Source: Bog-950 sp046329515
Lineage (GTDB): Bacteria > Bacteroidota > Bacteroidia > Chitinophagales > LD1
DNA: 64,000 nucleotides
Reading direction: 5' to 3'
NCBI GenBank assembly: GCA_046329515.1
Contig: JAXLUM010000002.1
Location: 310,001-374,000, forward strand
A program made the position numbers and the translations under genes. This document shows positions 1 to 9,897 of this stretch, piece by piece. How positions within the stretch are numbered: the first letter of the stretch is position 1; the number at the start of each line of letters is the position of its first letter. The notes below the pieces were generated by a model, which was not told the origin of the DNA, made no database searches, and saw nothing but the letters and a program-made list of their open reading frames with translations.

Positions 1-2754
1 GGCCTGTTCAAGGCTGTCGCGCCCATCCATAATTACACCCATCTCAAAGGAAGGGGTAACGAAACCGGTATCAATTTTTTGAGCTTCACGGTATTTATCA
101 AAAGCCTTATCAAAGTAAATGCGGGCCTGTTGCGTGTTGTGGTAATAGCCCGAATAGAAGTTACCTATAGTGTAATAAGCCCGGCCCAAATCATAGGTGG
201 CATTCAGAAAAGGCGGGTAAATTTCTATTGCCCGGTTAAAATGCGAAGCGGCTTTCTCCAGTAATTGTATGCGCGCCCCAAGTGAATCGGCAGACTGATA
301 TTCCTTTTGTTGTGAAAGCAGGAATAGGTGAACCCCTAAAAGGTTTTGCGCCTGTGCTGAATTGCCCACCACTTCAATATCATGACTGAAAAGTGTAATG
401 CGGTCCTTCCAATCTCTGTTTCGTACAAATGCCAGAAGAGAATACACCAGGGTTAACGTAAGGAATACCCCAGCAAGGCCTTTTGATACTGATTTAAGCG
501 TAAGGCTTTTTTCTTCGGGTTTAACCCCAAAGCCCTTAAAGCACAGGAACACTACCAAAACACAAAACCCAATAGACGGAATGAGCAGGAAGCGATCGCC
601 CATAACACCGGGAACAGGAATAAACAGGTTAGAAAAAACCGCTATGGAACCCAGATAGAAAAATATGGAAAAGCTTATAACCGGTTGGCGCCAGATGAAT
701 GCCACGGCCAGCAAACTTATAAGTATGTAAGCCACCAGTACCGCTATGGGCACCGTATTGCTAATGCTTACCGGTTTAAAGTAAGAGAAGCCGTAATAAT
801 AGCTCATTGGATACGGCACAAAAACCTGCTTTAAATACTTACCCAGCACCGTCATAGCCGTGCCAAATTTTACGCTGAAAGGGTCAGTTGGCTTTATAGG
901 ATTTTCGATGTAATAAACAGGGCGTACCGATTGAACAGGGTTTAAATCAGCCGCGCGGGTAACATTCATTTGGGTATAGGTATGTTGTATGCCCGAAACA
1001 ATATTTGTTGCGCTTGATGGCGGAGCAAAACGGAAATACAAAAGCATAATTAACGGCAGGGCCAGTAATGAGGTGCGCAGCAATACATGCTGCTTACTTC
1101 GCCATAGCAAAAACACGCTGGCAAATATGAGCGGCAGGCCAAGAAGGCCCAATTCAAAACCTGATTTACCCGTAGCCAACATAAACACGCTGCGGCCCAC
1201 AAATACAAGCGATACGGCAATCATAATATAGGTAAGCGGCAACAGGCGGCGGTTTAAAAAACCGGCGAAGAAAAATACGGCTAAAGGGAAGAAGGAATGC
1301 AGAAATATAAAAGAAGCCAAAGCATATATTACATAATTTACTATTGCCACTGTTTTAACCTGCCTGTTACCCGAAAAGAATTGGGTGGTTAAAAACACCA
1401 TTAAACCCGCCTGCACCAAAACCCCGGTTGAGTTAAACCTAACCATGGAGTAGGTTATTAATAAAGCAATGGGTGTAATGAGTAAGCACTGCAATTCAGC
1501 ACGCACCATTAAAAACACTACACAAAACAGCAATACCGGCAAACAGGCCAGCCAAACATTGGCGGTGTACAAGCCGGCAAACGCCAGGCCGGCACCTGCT
1601 AATAAAAGCAGCACAAAACTGCCACCAACCAGCGGGTTACGCAGGAATGCAAAATTGAGTTGATAGTCGGTTGTTATTTCGCTCTGCGTGCGGGAATGGA
1701 AAGTATCGGAAGCATTTTTTATAAGCCCCTGCAAACCGGCCTTTATAGAAGGGAAATGACGCAACACAAAAAGCCCTGCTATAGCACTAAACAGCGCCAG
1801 GGTAAATATAATTTGCTGCGTTACGGAGTAAAGACGTGAGAAGAATATAGATGGTACAATAAGCACTACTGCCAGTAACAATACCTGCCTGAATGTAGCC
1901 TGCGTTAAAAGCACCACTGCTAAAGGCAACAGCAACACAAAAGTAATGGTGGTAGATTTAGATAGTATGCCCAAAACAAAGGCCAGCGGCACTATCAACA
2001 ACCATTTGAACTTTGACGATTCAACAAAGCGTAAGGCGCTGTAAACAGAGAGCAGGCCAAAGCCAAGCGCAAAAATTTCATCGCGGTTTTTAATACTGGC
2101 AACTACCTCGGTGTGTATAGGGTGGGCCGTAAACAACAGCGTAATAAAAAAAGCAAATAGCGGATTGTACTGTGCAAAAAGGCGGCGAAGAACAATAAAT
2201 AAAAGCACGCACAACAGCGCATAGAAAAGCACATTGAAAAAGTGAATGAGGTGCGGATTTTCCACCTCTACCTCCTGGCCGTTTTGATTTTCTTTAGAAG
2301 CAAAAACGGCATGCTCCAATGCAAAGCTGAAAAGCACCACGGGGCGGAACTCGTACTGATACCCTGCCTTATCTTTATAGTAAGGCTCACGGAATACTTC
2401 AGGTAAAAAGTATTTTAAATGTTTGCCAAAGCCCGCTCCATTTAAACTATCAGCACCAAAGGCATCGAAATTAAACTTGATGGCCTCCCAGCCTTTGGAT
2501 GTAAGGCGGTGGGGAGATGTTACCTGCCAGCCCGAAGCAAAATCGCGGTTAGGAACCTGCGTTTGCACCACCAGTTCATCATCCAGATTGTATTCGTTAG
2601 GGATAGTATTGCTATACAAAACGAAACCCAACAGAAAGATGATAAGCATATAAAGCCTTGCCGGGTTAGCGGCAAAAAATGCCGGCCCTGCCTGCTGTTT
2701 TATTACGGCCTTTGGGGGTGCGGCCTGCTTTATTTCGGGTTTTTGTTTTGCCAT
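1..2754 (-). CDS. TMTC-like multi-pass GT-C glycosyltransferase with TPRs (partial)
   Basis: Open frame from an ATG at 2754 to the window edge (918 codons, 3' end missing). After a Lys/Pro/Ala-rich cytoplasmic start (about 35 residues) comes a first membrane segment, a lumenal loop, then many hydrophobic segments. Two features recall the eukaryotic TMTC O-mannosyltransferases: a HPIHTEVVASIKNRDE loop and a GDRFLLIPSIGF loop. The last part visible reads as TPR helices (FNRAIEIYPPFLNATYDLG). TMTC proteins are GT-C enzymes that use a lipid-linked sugar at the membrane. Here it is the last visible gene of a glycan cluster, 3 bp after the glycosyltransferase at 2758, so it probably transfers or modifies a surface sugar. 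The family match is by eye; donor and acceptor are unknown. Confidence 0.75.
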   Translation of the reverse strand, partial: MAKQKPEIKQAAPPKAVIKQQAGPAFFAANPARLYMLIIFLLGFVLYSNTIPNEYNLDDELVVQTQVPNRDFASGWQVTSPHRLTSKGWEAIKFNFDAFGADSLNGAGFGKHLKYFLPEVFREPYYKDKAGYQYEFRPVVLFSFALEHAVFASKENQNGQEVEVENPHLIHFFNVLFYALLCVLLFIVLRRLFAQYNPLFAFFITLLFTAHPIHTEVVASIKNRDEIFALGFGLLSVYSALRFVESSKFKWLLIVPLAFVLGILSKSTTITFVLLLPLAVVLLTQATFRQVLLLAVVLIVPSIFFSRLYSVTQQIIFTLALFSAIAGLFVLRHFPSIKAGLQGLIKNASDTFHSRTQSEITTDYQLNFAFLRNPLVGGSFVLLLLAGAGLAFAGLYTANVWLACLPVLLFCVVFLMVRAELQCLLITPIALLITYSMVRFNSTGVLVQAGLMVFLTTQFFSGNRQVKTVAIVNYVIYALASFIFLHSFFPLAVFFFAGFLNRRLLPLTYIMIAVSLVFVGRSVFMLATGKSGFELGLLGLPLIFASVFLLWRSKQHVLLRTSLLALPLIMLLYFRFAPPSSATNIVSGIQHTYTQMNVTRAADLNPVQSVRPVYYIENPIKPTDPFSVKFGTAMTVLGKYLKQVFVPYPMSYYYGFSYFKPVSISNTVPIAVLVAYILISLLAVAFIWRQPVISFSIFFYLGSIAVFSNLFIPVPGVMGDRFLLIPSIGFCVLVVFLCFKGFGVKPEEKSLTLKSVSKGLAGVFLTLTLVYSLLAFVRNRDWKDRITLFSHDIEVVGNSAQAQNLLGVHLFLLSQQKEYQSADSLGARIQLLEKAASHFNRAIEIYPPFLNATYDLGRAYYTIGNFYSGYYHNTQQARIYFDKAFDKYREAQKIDTGFVTPSFEMGVIMDGRDSLEQA

Positions 2755-2757
2755 AGG

Positions 2758-3663
2758 TTAAATGCCAAATTCAGTTACAATCTTCCACAAGCCAAATTTA
2801 ATTCTATCAGTAAATGGCTGATTAAAGAGAAGGTCTTTTTCTTTCAAATGAATATTATAGTTCTTCAGCACCTCAACATACTCACGATAATGGTTGAACA
2901 GAATTGAATCGCTGCCATTAATTATTTCGCGCACCGTGGTATCGTTAAAATGGATGAATACTACAGGATAGATGCCATCAATCACTACGCGGTTGTTTAC
3001 CAGGCTGCGGCTGCATACTTCCGTATTCCAACCGGCAACGTTGCAACCCTTGTGCCGAACAATATGCGCATTTTCATCAATAACAGTTATAAGGTCAAGG
3101 TACTTTTGGTCATCAAATAATCCCCTGAAGCTGTTTTTTTCACAGCGGTAAGCGCAACAATCGGCCCACCACTGCAGGCTTGACACTCCCTGCCTGTTTG
3201 CACCAACAAAACCCGCATTAAAAAGCCCCACCCTAAAGTTGGCTTCAAACCAGTTTTGGTCCCTTTGCGGACTATACTTATAGTAATGAGGGGTTAGCAG
3301 TATGGAGTGCTTATCAAGCAATTCAAAAAGAAAGCTATAGTCAGCATAAAAGAAGAGATCATTATCAAGATAAATGACCTTTTCAACTTCCTTCTTCTCC
3401 AACAGGTATTTCATAAAAACCGGCTTAAGGCTCCAGCGCAAACGGTTTTTATCTGCTTTATATTTAAGAATTATGTCTGCTGCGTTAGGCTCCTGCTTCA
3501 CATCCTTCAGGCTATAAAAAAGGCAGTTCTTAAACTCGAACCCGGCATCGCCATCCACTACCAATACATGCAGTGTAAACGGCTTGCCTTGCCGCAATGA
3601 TTCGGCAAGGGCATACACCTTATACATGTGACTAACAGTAGTTATGGTGCACAGATGGTTCAC
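2758..3663 (-). CDS. Glycosyltransferase, GT-A fold (GT8-like)
   Basis: 301 aa, soluble, no signal peptide. The start (MNHLCTITTVSHMYKVYALAESL) is that of small nucleotide-sugar transferases that act on an acceptor in the cytoplasm. A metal-binding DxD is present as D100-N-D102 within VIYLDNDLFFY, preceded by the helix WSLKPVFMKYLLEK that precedes DxD in GT8-type enzymes. It lies 16 bp after the SGNH gene and 3 bp before the TMTC-like gene, on the same strand, consistent with one operon. The sugar transferred cannot be told from the sequence. Confidence 0.7.
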   Translation of the reverse strand: MNHLCTITTVSHMYKVYALAESLRQGKPFTLHVLVVDGDAGFEFKNCLFYSLKDVKQEPNAADIILKYKADKNRLRWSLKPVFMKYLLEKKEVEKVIYLDNDLFFYADYSFLFELLDKHSILLTPHYYKYSPQRDQNWFEANFRVGLFNAGFVGANRQGVSSLQWWADCCAYRCEKNSFRGLFDDQKYLDLITVIDENAHIVRHKGCNVAGWNTEVCSRSLVNNRVVIDGIYPVVFIHFNDTTVREIINGSDSILFNHYREYVEVLKNYNIHLKEKDLLFNQPFTDRIKFGLWKIVTEFGI

Positions 3664-3679
3664 GCTGTAAATTAAAGGA

Positions 3680-4741
3680 TTAGTTGCGTATTGTGGAGGC
3701 CAGAAACTGCTTTAATAAAGCGGCGTAAAAACGGTGGCCGTCGTTGTTCAGGTGCCCGTCAGGATTTGCCTTAAAAAGCTTTTTGCCCGTAGGGGTTATA
3801 AGCCAGTAGTTTTTTAGCGTTTCGTCGTTTAACAAATCAGCATACTGTTTGCGGTAGGCGGCAGTATCCATGTTTGCTTCCTTATACTCCGGTATCAATA
3901 CAAACTTCAAAGGCACCTTCGCATTGTCACAAAGCTGCACTATACCTTTTAAGTGGTTCTTTGTTATGCTGGTGTTCTTTAGCAGGTTGTTGTATTCCAT
4001 CTTTTCCTGCAGGCGGTAACGTACCGCATACAGGCGCGAAAGCAGAGAACTTTTAGCAATGATACCTTCATACCAATGCGCGGGATTTTTTAAAAAGTAC
4101 TTATCGCTTACCAGGTAGTTGTAAGCTTCCTGTGCGGAGTTAAAATGCTTGCCGTCAATATCTGCCAGTATAGCGCCGGCGTTGGTCCAATAATAAAACT
4201 GGCGGCCCGGAATAACTTCGCGTTCCCATTTCATTAAATCGTTACCCATGAAAAATACCACCACTACATAATCAGGTTTAAGAGCGGGCACAAATTCTTT
4301 GGCTATTTCTTCATACTGTGTAGGGTCGGCAGCGGGTATGCCGGTATTGATGATTTCGTAGTTGGTTTCGCGCCCAAGAATATCGCAGAAGGAACTATCC
4401 TGAAAAGGACTGGCGCTCATTCCCCAGGTAAAGCTATCGCCAATAAACAGCACTTTCTTTTTGGAGGAATCCAATTCCGTAAACTCCTTTCCACGAAAAC
4501 CATCTTTGTTAATGTGAATTTTTTCTTTCGCCCAATAGTTGCTATCAGCAATTAGAACGCCCTTATCATTGGTATAGAAGTCATGCACCAGCACTAAAGA
4601 ATCTACAGGATATAGCTTAAGCCAATTGGGCCGCAAATCGCCGGGCGGGTAACCCATACCGCGCAATACGACTTCGATAATGATGCAGGAAATGGCTACA
4701 AAAGAAAGCTGAAAAAGGATGCGCTTTTTGCGTTCGCCCAT
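3680..4741 (-). CDS. SGNH/GDSL-family hydrolase or acyl-esterase, membrane-anchored
   Basis: 353 aa. One N-terminal hydrophobic segment (about residues 7-25) acts as a membrane anchor or uncleaved signal. SGNH blocks are visible: block I GDSFTWG (catalytic Ser), block III FMGND, and block V DGHLNNDGHRF with the Asp/His pair near the C terminus. Related proteins add or remove O-acetyl groups on polysaccharides, which suits the position inside a glycan cluster. The stop is 16 bp from the next gene and the start is 3 bp from the stop of the previous one. Whether it works as hydrolase or transferase is not decided by sequence. Confidence 0.75.
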   Translation of the reverse strand: MGERKKRILFQLSFVAISCIIIEVVLRGMGYPPGDLRPNWLKLYPVDSLVLVHDFYTNDKGVLIADSNYWAKEKIHINKDGFRGKEFTELDSSKKKVLFIGDSFTWGMSASPFQDSSFCDILGRETNYEIINTGIPAADPTQYEEIAKEFVPALKPDYVVVVFFMGNDLMKWEREVIPGRQFYYWTNAGAILADIDGKHFNSAQEAYNYLVSDKYFLKNPAHWYEGIIAKSSLLSRLYAVRYRLQEKMEYNNLLKNTSITKNHLKGIVQLCDNAKVPLKFVLIPEYKEANMDTAAYRKQYADLLNDETLKNYWLITPTGKKLFKANPDGHLNNDGHRFYAALLKQFLASTIRN

Positions 4742-4744
4742 ACG

Positions 4745-5932
4745 CTAAAAGGTTTGGCCAATGTGTTCCACATAATCCCAAACATCCCAACCCTTTTTAC
4801 CGAAGTTATGGTAAATGTGCATGAGGGCCGGTTTGTATTTGGTTTTAAATGCATCATCAGAAAAGTTGCCCTGCTCATCCATCATTAAACGCGGATTGTT
4901 GTAGTCGGCAATAAAGTTGAACTTTTTAGAAAGCATGGGGTGGTTCTGCAAACCGAATTCCCAAACGGTGGCAATCAATGTTCCCTGGTCGCGCACGCGC
5001 CATTCAGGGTACGTAAACACCTTCATTGTTTTATCAAACCAGGCATTCAGAAAATCTTCACTGTCGTCGCTAAACAAAAACACACCTCCGTTCCAATGCT
5101 GAAAATGCGAATCCTTCACTTCAATTTGAAAACGGTTGCGGATGTATTCCTGCAGGTGATTGCACTCCAAATCATAAACATCTTTACCATCGGGGCCAAT
5201 CCAACGGCGACGCAGGCTATTCCAACGCCACTGCGAATGCTTCTCAATATCCTTCACCATGCTTTCAGCCGGTGTTATAATTACGCGGCCTTCTTTATCG
5301 TGCCACACCTTTTTGCGCCGGTCATAAAAAGTATCATCATCCAGCTTAAAGGTACGCAGTGTAGTAACAAAGCGAATGGAAATCCAGAGGTAGTGCAGTT
5401 TATTTTGCTTAAGCACTTCAAACTTATGAATGAGCGCCTTTTTCTTTTTTTCCATCAAAGGGTCCTGCTGCTTACGGGCAGGGTCATACTGCTCCATTAA
5501 AGCTTCCAGTTCGGCAATATCCTTTCTGTTCTTTTCGTAACAATCGCACTTAACAGCACTGGGGCTAAACTTAGGCATGCGGCAATGGTCGGGCGCAAAG
5601 GTGATGATGCCCTTCTTTTGACTAAAAATATCATCGCACTCATTATTCAAAGCCACCACATCAGTATCAAGATAACAGTAATTAAAGCCCTTTGGCAAAA
5701 ACTTATTGAGCCCCACCTTTAGGTAAATACTTGCCTGGTGATGATTGTAGTGTTCCGGCGTTTTTACATCCACCACTTTATCATGCTCAACGGCTATTTC
5801 ATTCCGCGAGGAATCTGTAACTACAATAATTTCGTTCTTGCTGAAATGCTTTAGATAGCGCAACGAAAAGTGGAGCGTTTCCACGTGCTCGCGCGCGCCG
5901 CAAACTACAAAGACAAACTTATTGGCAGACAT
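4745..5932 (-). CDS. Putative glycosyltransferase with DxD motif, family not recognised
   Basis: 395 aa, no signal peptide or membrane segment. It begins with a Rossmann-like strand (FVFVVCGAREHVETL), followed by EIIVVTDS and the motif YLDTDVVALN (D89, D91), as in metal-dependent GT-A enzymes. A later HWNGGVFLFSDD stretch resembles the acceptor-side loop of GT8-type proteins. In between is a Lys/Glu-rich segment (about 145-180) and a Trp/Arg-rich segment of unknown role. Its place in the glycan operon supports a sugar-transfer role. I cannot name the family with certainty. Confidence 0.55.
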   Translation of the reverse strand: MSANKFVFVVCGAREHVETLHFSLRYLKHFSKNEIIVVTDSSRNEIAVEHDKVVDVKTPEHYNHHQASIYLKVGLNKFLPKGFNYCYLDTDVVALNNECDDIFSQKKGIITFAPDHCRMPKFSPSAVKCDCYEKNRKDIAELEALMEQYDPARKQQDPLMEKKKKALIHKFEVLKQNKLHYLWISIRFVTTLRTFKLDDDTFYDRRKKVWHDKEGRVIITPAESMVKDIEKHSQWRWNSLRRRWIGPDGKDVYDLECNHLQEYIRNRFQIEVKDSHFQHWNGGVFLFSDDSEDFLNAWFDKTMKVFTYPEWRVRDQGTLIATVWEFGLQNHPMLSKKFNFIADYNNPRLMMDEQGNFSDDAFKTKYKPALMHIYHNFGKKGWDVWDYVEHIGQTF

Positions 5933-5991
5933 ACTGAAAACGGCTTATAACCGGGGCAGTAATGTTAACCGTTTTAGGCCGATTGCGAAAA

Positions 5992-7002
5992 TTAATTGCC
6001 TGCTTTTGAGGAATAATAGGAGCGGAACCACTTCACCATTTCCTTAACGCCCTCTTCTACTTTGGTATCGGGGCGGAAGCCGAGATATTGAAACAGCTTA
6101 TCAGAATCGGCATTGGTGGCGGGCATATCGCCTGCCTGTATGGGCTTGTTATTGATGATGGCCTTCTCTCCCATTGCTGCCTCAATGGCGGCCAGGTATT
6201 CAGCAACAAAAATGGGCGAATGATTGCCGATGTTAAATATATCGCTGCCCTTTACCTGCCCGGCAGCAAAGCGCTGAATGAGTAGGCTTATGGCTTTAAC
6301 CACATCACCCACGTAGGTAAAATCGCGCACCATTTTACCGCCATTAAATAAATCTATTGGTTGTTTATCGGCAATGGCCTTCATGAAAATGTAAGCCGCC
6401 ATATCGGGGCGTGTCCAAGGCCCATAAACGGTAAAGAACCGTAAACCAATAATATTAAGCCCGTACAAATGCGCGTAAACGTGTGCCAACAATTCGTCCG
6501 CCTTTTTACTGGCTGCATAAACGGAGATGGGTGAATCGGTTACCTGCTTTTCCGAATAAGGAACTTCCTGATTATTGCCATAAACAGAAGAGCTTGACGC
6601 ATAAATAAGATTCTTAATGTTATGCTTATGGGCCATCTCCAACAGGTTTACAAAGCCCTTTACATTGGCATCAATATACGCCTGCGGATTATTCAGCGAT
6701 TGCCTTACGCCGGTAAGCGCTGCTAAATGAATAATCAAATCAAACTGATGCGAAGCAAATAGATGATTTAACTGGGCCATATCGGCAAGGTCAGCCAAAT
6801 AGAAGGTGCCGTTCTCATTTTGAACCGGGCCATTGGCCAATTGCTTAACATCGGCAATACCCAGTTGCTTAGTGCGGGCCAGTTTAATATCGTAATTAGA
6901 AAGAGGAGAGAAATTATCCAGCCCTACTACCTCATGTTCTTTTAGCTGCTGAACAAGGGTGTAGCCGATAAAACCTGCATAGCCGGTTAACAAAATCCTC
7001 AT
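5992..7002 (-). CDS. NAD-dependent nucleotide-sugar epimerase (UDP-glucuronate 4-epimerase-like SDR)
   Basis: Extended short-chain dehydrogenase, 336 aa from the ATG at 7002. That start is preferred because residue 2 onward is the usual beta1 strand, whereas the longer frame (to 7113) would overlap the 3' end of asnB. Glycine motif GYAGFIG (7-13), active-site YxxxK as Y162-K166 with an upstream SSSSVYG, and a RFFTVYGPWTRPDMA stretch typical of UDP-glucuronate/UDP-glucose 4-epimerases. It would supply a precursor (for example UDP-galacturonate) to the transferases encoded downstream. The specific substrate is inferred from overall resemblance only. Confidence 0.82.
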   Translation of the reverse strand: MRILLTGYAGFIGYTLVQQLKEHEVVGLDNFSPLSNYDIKLARTKQLGIADVKQLANGPVQNENGTFYLADLADMAQLNHLFASHQFDLIIHLAALTGVRQSLNNPQAYIDANVKGFVNLLEMAHKHNIKNLIYASSSSVYGNNQEVPYSEKQVTDSPISVYAASKKADELLAHVYAHLYGLNIIGLRFFTVYGPWTRPDMAAYIFMKAIADKQPIDLFNGGKMVRDFTYVGDVVKAISLLIQRFAAGQVKGSDIFNIGNHSPIFVAEYLAAIEAAMGEKAIINNKPIQAGDMPATNADSDKLFQYLGFRPDTKVEEGVKEMVKWFRSYYSSKAGN

Positions 7003-7042
7003 GGCGCACAAAATAGAATTATCGCGGGCGTTTGCAAAATGC

Positions 7043-8815
7043 CTAACACCACCTTCTGTACCAAAGTTCCATAACGGTAACTTTCCAAAGGCGCCAGTGG
7101 TCGTTATTGGCAATCAGGCGGTCTATATAAGGGCGGTTTATTAAACCGTCGGCGACCAGTTTACTATCGGCCAGGCGGTTCTTATACCATTCGTAGTTCA
7201 TGTAATATTTATCGGGCCCTACAAAACCTTGTTTTTTGCGCTGCAGAATTTCCTGCGGTAAATGGTTTTTAATGTTCTGATACAAGAGGTGCTTGGTTTC
7301 ATCTTTACGGTAATACACCTGCTGACTTAACTGAAATACAAATTCACATATCTCATGGTCCAAGAAAGGCACTCGCACTTCCAGAGAGTTCGCCATACTG
7401 GCCCTATCTACCTTAGCCAATACCTGCTCACCCATAAAATGTTTTACATCTAACACCTGCATAGCCTTTAAATCCGACAGTTGCGGTTTGTAAAGCGAAT
7501 GATAATACCAATCGCAATTGCTATTGAGGTATTGGTGCAATTGCGGTGAGAGCAATTCCTTCAACTCTTTGTTATCAAAACGGCCCATAGCCATGCAGCC
7601 CGCATAATAGGTGAGCATGTTGTTAGGTTGCGGGCTGGCAAATAGTTGCTTCAATTTATCTAACCAACCTAACTGTTGCGGAGCATAATCCTTTTGCCAT
7701 TGGTAGCCTACTAAAAATTCATCGCTGCCTTCGCCACTCATTACCGCCTTTACATGTTTTGAAGCTTCGCGGCTTACCAAGTACGTAGGTATAATGGATA
7801 TATCGCCATTGGGTTCATCATAAACCCAAACAAGGTGGTCAAGCAAATCAAGCGACTGGGCTTCCAGAATAAGTGAATGATGGTGCGTGCCGTATTGTTT
7901 GGCCACCATGTCAGCATACAGGTGTTCACTTACGTCCCAGCCTTCAAAACCAATAGCAAATGTAGAAGGCACATAGCCGAAGCGGGATAGGTAATAGACA
8001 ATAGCGGAACTATCATACCCGCCACTTAAAAAAGAACCAACGGGCACATCACTACGGGCATGTATGTGCACCGAATTGTAGAGCAGTTCATCAAAGCGTT
8101 CAACAGCATCCTTATCCGCTATTATTTTTTCAGAGAAGGGAATCTGCCAATACTCTTTTATGTCAACGCTGCCATCAGCTTTAAGTAAGAGATAGTGAGC
8201 AGATGGGAGCTTCTTTACTTCTTTCCAAATGCTTTTGGGCGAAGGCACATAACGGTAAACAAAAAAATCAGCGAATGACGAATAATCCAGCGTAGTGCTT
8301 ACATCGGCATTCGCCTTGATGGCTTTAATTTCTGAAGCGAAAACAAAATTGCCATCCTCGTAATAGTAATACAGCGGCTTTATGCCAAAGCGGTCGCGGG
8401 CAAGAAAAAGTTCCTTCTTTTTTTCATCCCAAATACCAAAGGCAAACATGCCCTTCATACGGTTTACCACATCGGCACCCCATTGCTCGTAGCCATGTAA
8501 TATCACTTCCGTATCAGTATGCGAATGGAATTGATGTCCGCATTTTTCCAATTCCACGCGCAGCTCCAGGTAATTATATATTTCTCCATTAAAGGTCACC
8601 CAAAGGCTGCCATCTTCCTGAGTCATGGGTTGTTTGCCGGCTTCAGAAAGATCGAGAAAAGAAAGGCGGCGATGACCTAAGGCAGCAGATTTGTTTTCAT
8701 TTATGTAAAGACCCGAACCATCAGGACCACGATGTTTAATAGCCTGGTCCATGGCAACGATATTGCTCTCGCTAACTAACCCTTTAAATTTTACCTGCCC
8801 GGCAATACCACACAT
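7043..8815 (-). CDS. asnB: Asparagine synthase (glutamine-hydrolysing)
   Basis: 590 aa, two-domain enzyme. The N-terminal class II glutaminase has Cys2 as nucleophile (MCGIAG), RGPDGSG near 29-35 and NGEIYNY (76-82). The C-terminal ATP-pyrophosphatase domain has SGGYDSS at 264-270 and the later MSGEGSDE and VRVPFLDHE motifs. The family forms asparagine from aspartate or amidates other carboxyl groups. Copies inside glycan clusters often amidate sugar acids rather than serve asparagine supply; with a uronic-acid-type epimerase next door this is a plausible but unproven role. Its ATG overlaps the TGA of the prenyltransferase by one base (TGATG), implying coupled translation. Confidence 0.88.
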   Translation of the reverse strand: MCGIAGQVKFKGLVSESNIVAMDQAIKHRGPDGSGLYINENKSAALGHRRLSFLDLSEAGKQPMTQEDGSLWVTFNGEIYNYLELRVELEKCGHQFHSHTDTEVILHGYEQWGADVVNRMKGMFAFGIWDEKKKELFLARDRFGIKPLYYYYEDGNFVFASEIKAIKANADVSTTLDYSSFADFFVYRYVPSPKSIWKEVKKLPSAHYLLLKADGSVDIKEYWQIPFSEKIIADKDAVERFDELLYNSVHIHARSDVPVGSFLSGGYDSSAIVYYLSRFGYVPSTFAIGFEGWDVSEHLYADMVAKQYGTHHHSLILEAQSLDLLDHLVWVYDEPNGDISIIPTYLVSREASKHVKAVMSGEGSDEFLVGYQWQKDYAPQQLGWLDKLKQLFASPQPNNMLTYYAGCMAMGRFDNKELKELLSPQLHQYLNSNCDWYYHSLYKPQLSDLKAMQVLDVKHFMGEQVLAKVDRASMANSLEVRVPFLDHEICEFVFQLSQQVYYRKDETKHLLYQNIKNHLPQEILQRKKQGFVGPDKYYMNYEWYKNRLADSKLVADGLINRPYIDRLIANNDHWRLWKVTVMELWYRRWC

Positions 8816-9828
8816 CAGTAATCCTCCTCTGTCTTAAAATTCTCGCGAATGGTTTTTAAATCCTTCCACAATTTTACAAGGAAAGAAGGAAACAACAACA
8901 GGTGCGCAACAAGGGCCATAATAAATATGTGTGAATGCACGGCCAGTATCAGTAATAACCACACAGGCATCCAGCCCTCAAAATAGTCGTTCATGAAGTA
9001 GAGAAACTTGAAGCGCAGCTGGCGCTGTGGCAGGTAAGAAAGTTTCCAGCCACTGAATTTGAGATAGGTTATAACAATAAACAGCAGGGCGGACACAAAG
9101 AATGGCGGGGCCGCTATGCTAATATTTAAAACTACGGCAACAGTAGCCAGCACTTCCCAAGGCAATAGTTTGTTTACCAGGTTTAAGGAGAACAATGCAC
9201 CGTGCTTTACTACAAACGTATTTATGCCGGCCTTTCTATCGTTTCGCCTGTCTTCAACCTGGTGGAGAAGAATGTTGCGAAACCCCTTTAGAAAAGTGCA
9301 GAGCACTACGAGTGGTATAAAAAGGGTGGTCTTCTCTTGCACTCCTTCGTTCAGGTTAAAGCCAAAAGCAAGTAAGGTTATCAATATTGGGTTAACGTGC
9401 CCGTAAAAAGCATCGGTTAAAGCGCCCCATATGTGCCGGTTCTTTAAACGGAAAGGAGGCGCACTATAAATTATAAGCGCGAAAATCTGTAAGCCGAAAA
9501 AGAGGTTTGCCCAGAGTGTGGCCTTTACTAAATACCAACTGATTACTGCAACCGCCAGCGCTAGCGTAACAATTACCAACCGAAGGCCAAAAGATAGTTT
9601 GCCTAAGGAATTGGATTTACCTGCAGCCTTATCGGCTTCTACATCGCAAAGGTCATTAAATAAATAACCGAAAGCAGAAGTAGTTACCAGCGCTAAAAAG
9701 AAAAAACCAAAGGACTGAAGTTGCTCCGGAAAATGGAAGGTACCATCTAAAATGCAAAAATAAACCCAGCCCAGCACCTGTGGCACAACAGCCACCCACC
9801 AGATGTTTGAGCGAAACAGTTTTTGCAT
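8815..9828 (-). CDS. UbiA-family membrane prenyltransferase
   Basis: 337 aa, with about nine hydrophobic segments. The first Asp-rich motif is NDLCDVEADKAAGKSN and the second is HQVEDRRNDRKAG, matching the two magnesium-pyrophosphate binding sites of UbiA enzymes. The family attaches an isoprenoid to an aromatic ring, a sugar phosphate or another acceptor. The sequence lacks the HPxKRxRP stretch following the first motif in decaprenyl-phosphoribose synthases, so that specific function is not supported. It overlaps asnB by one base and is followed by the whole glycan operon; 69 bp separate it from the divergent methyltransferase. Acceptor unknown. Confidence 0.78.
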   Translation of the reverse strand: MQKLFRSNIWWVAVVPQVLGWVYFCILDGTFHFPEQLQSFGFFFLALVTTSAFGYLFNDLCDVEADKAAGKSNSLGKLSFGLRLVIVTLALAVAVISWYLVKATLWANLFFGLQIFALIIYSAPPFRLKNRHIWGALTDAFYGHVNPILITLLAFGFNLNEGVQEKTTLFIPLVVLCTFLKGFRNILLHQVEDRRNDRKAGINTFVVKHGALFSLNLVNKLLPWEVLATVAVVLNISIAAPPFFVSALLFIVITYLKFSGWKLSYLPQRQLRFKFLYFMNDYFEGWMPVWLLLILAVHSHIFIMALVAHLLLFPSFLVKLWKDLKTIRENFKTEEDY

Positions 9829-9897
9829 AGCCGTTAAAATTAAATTTCTTACAGTAGCATTTTCAGTTGGTTAATAATATTTTCGGGCACAGCAGTT

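Noticed and set aside
7003..7113. N-terminal extension of the epimerase
   Set aside because: It overlaps the 3' end of asnB and encodes residues unlike the family; the ATG at 7002 begins directly at the first beta strand.
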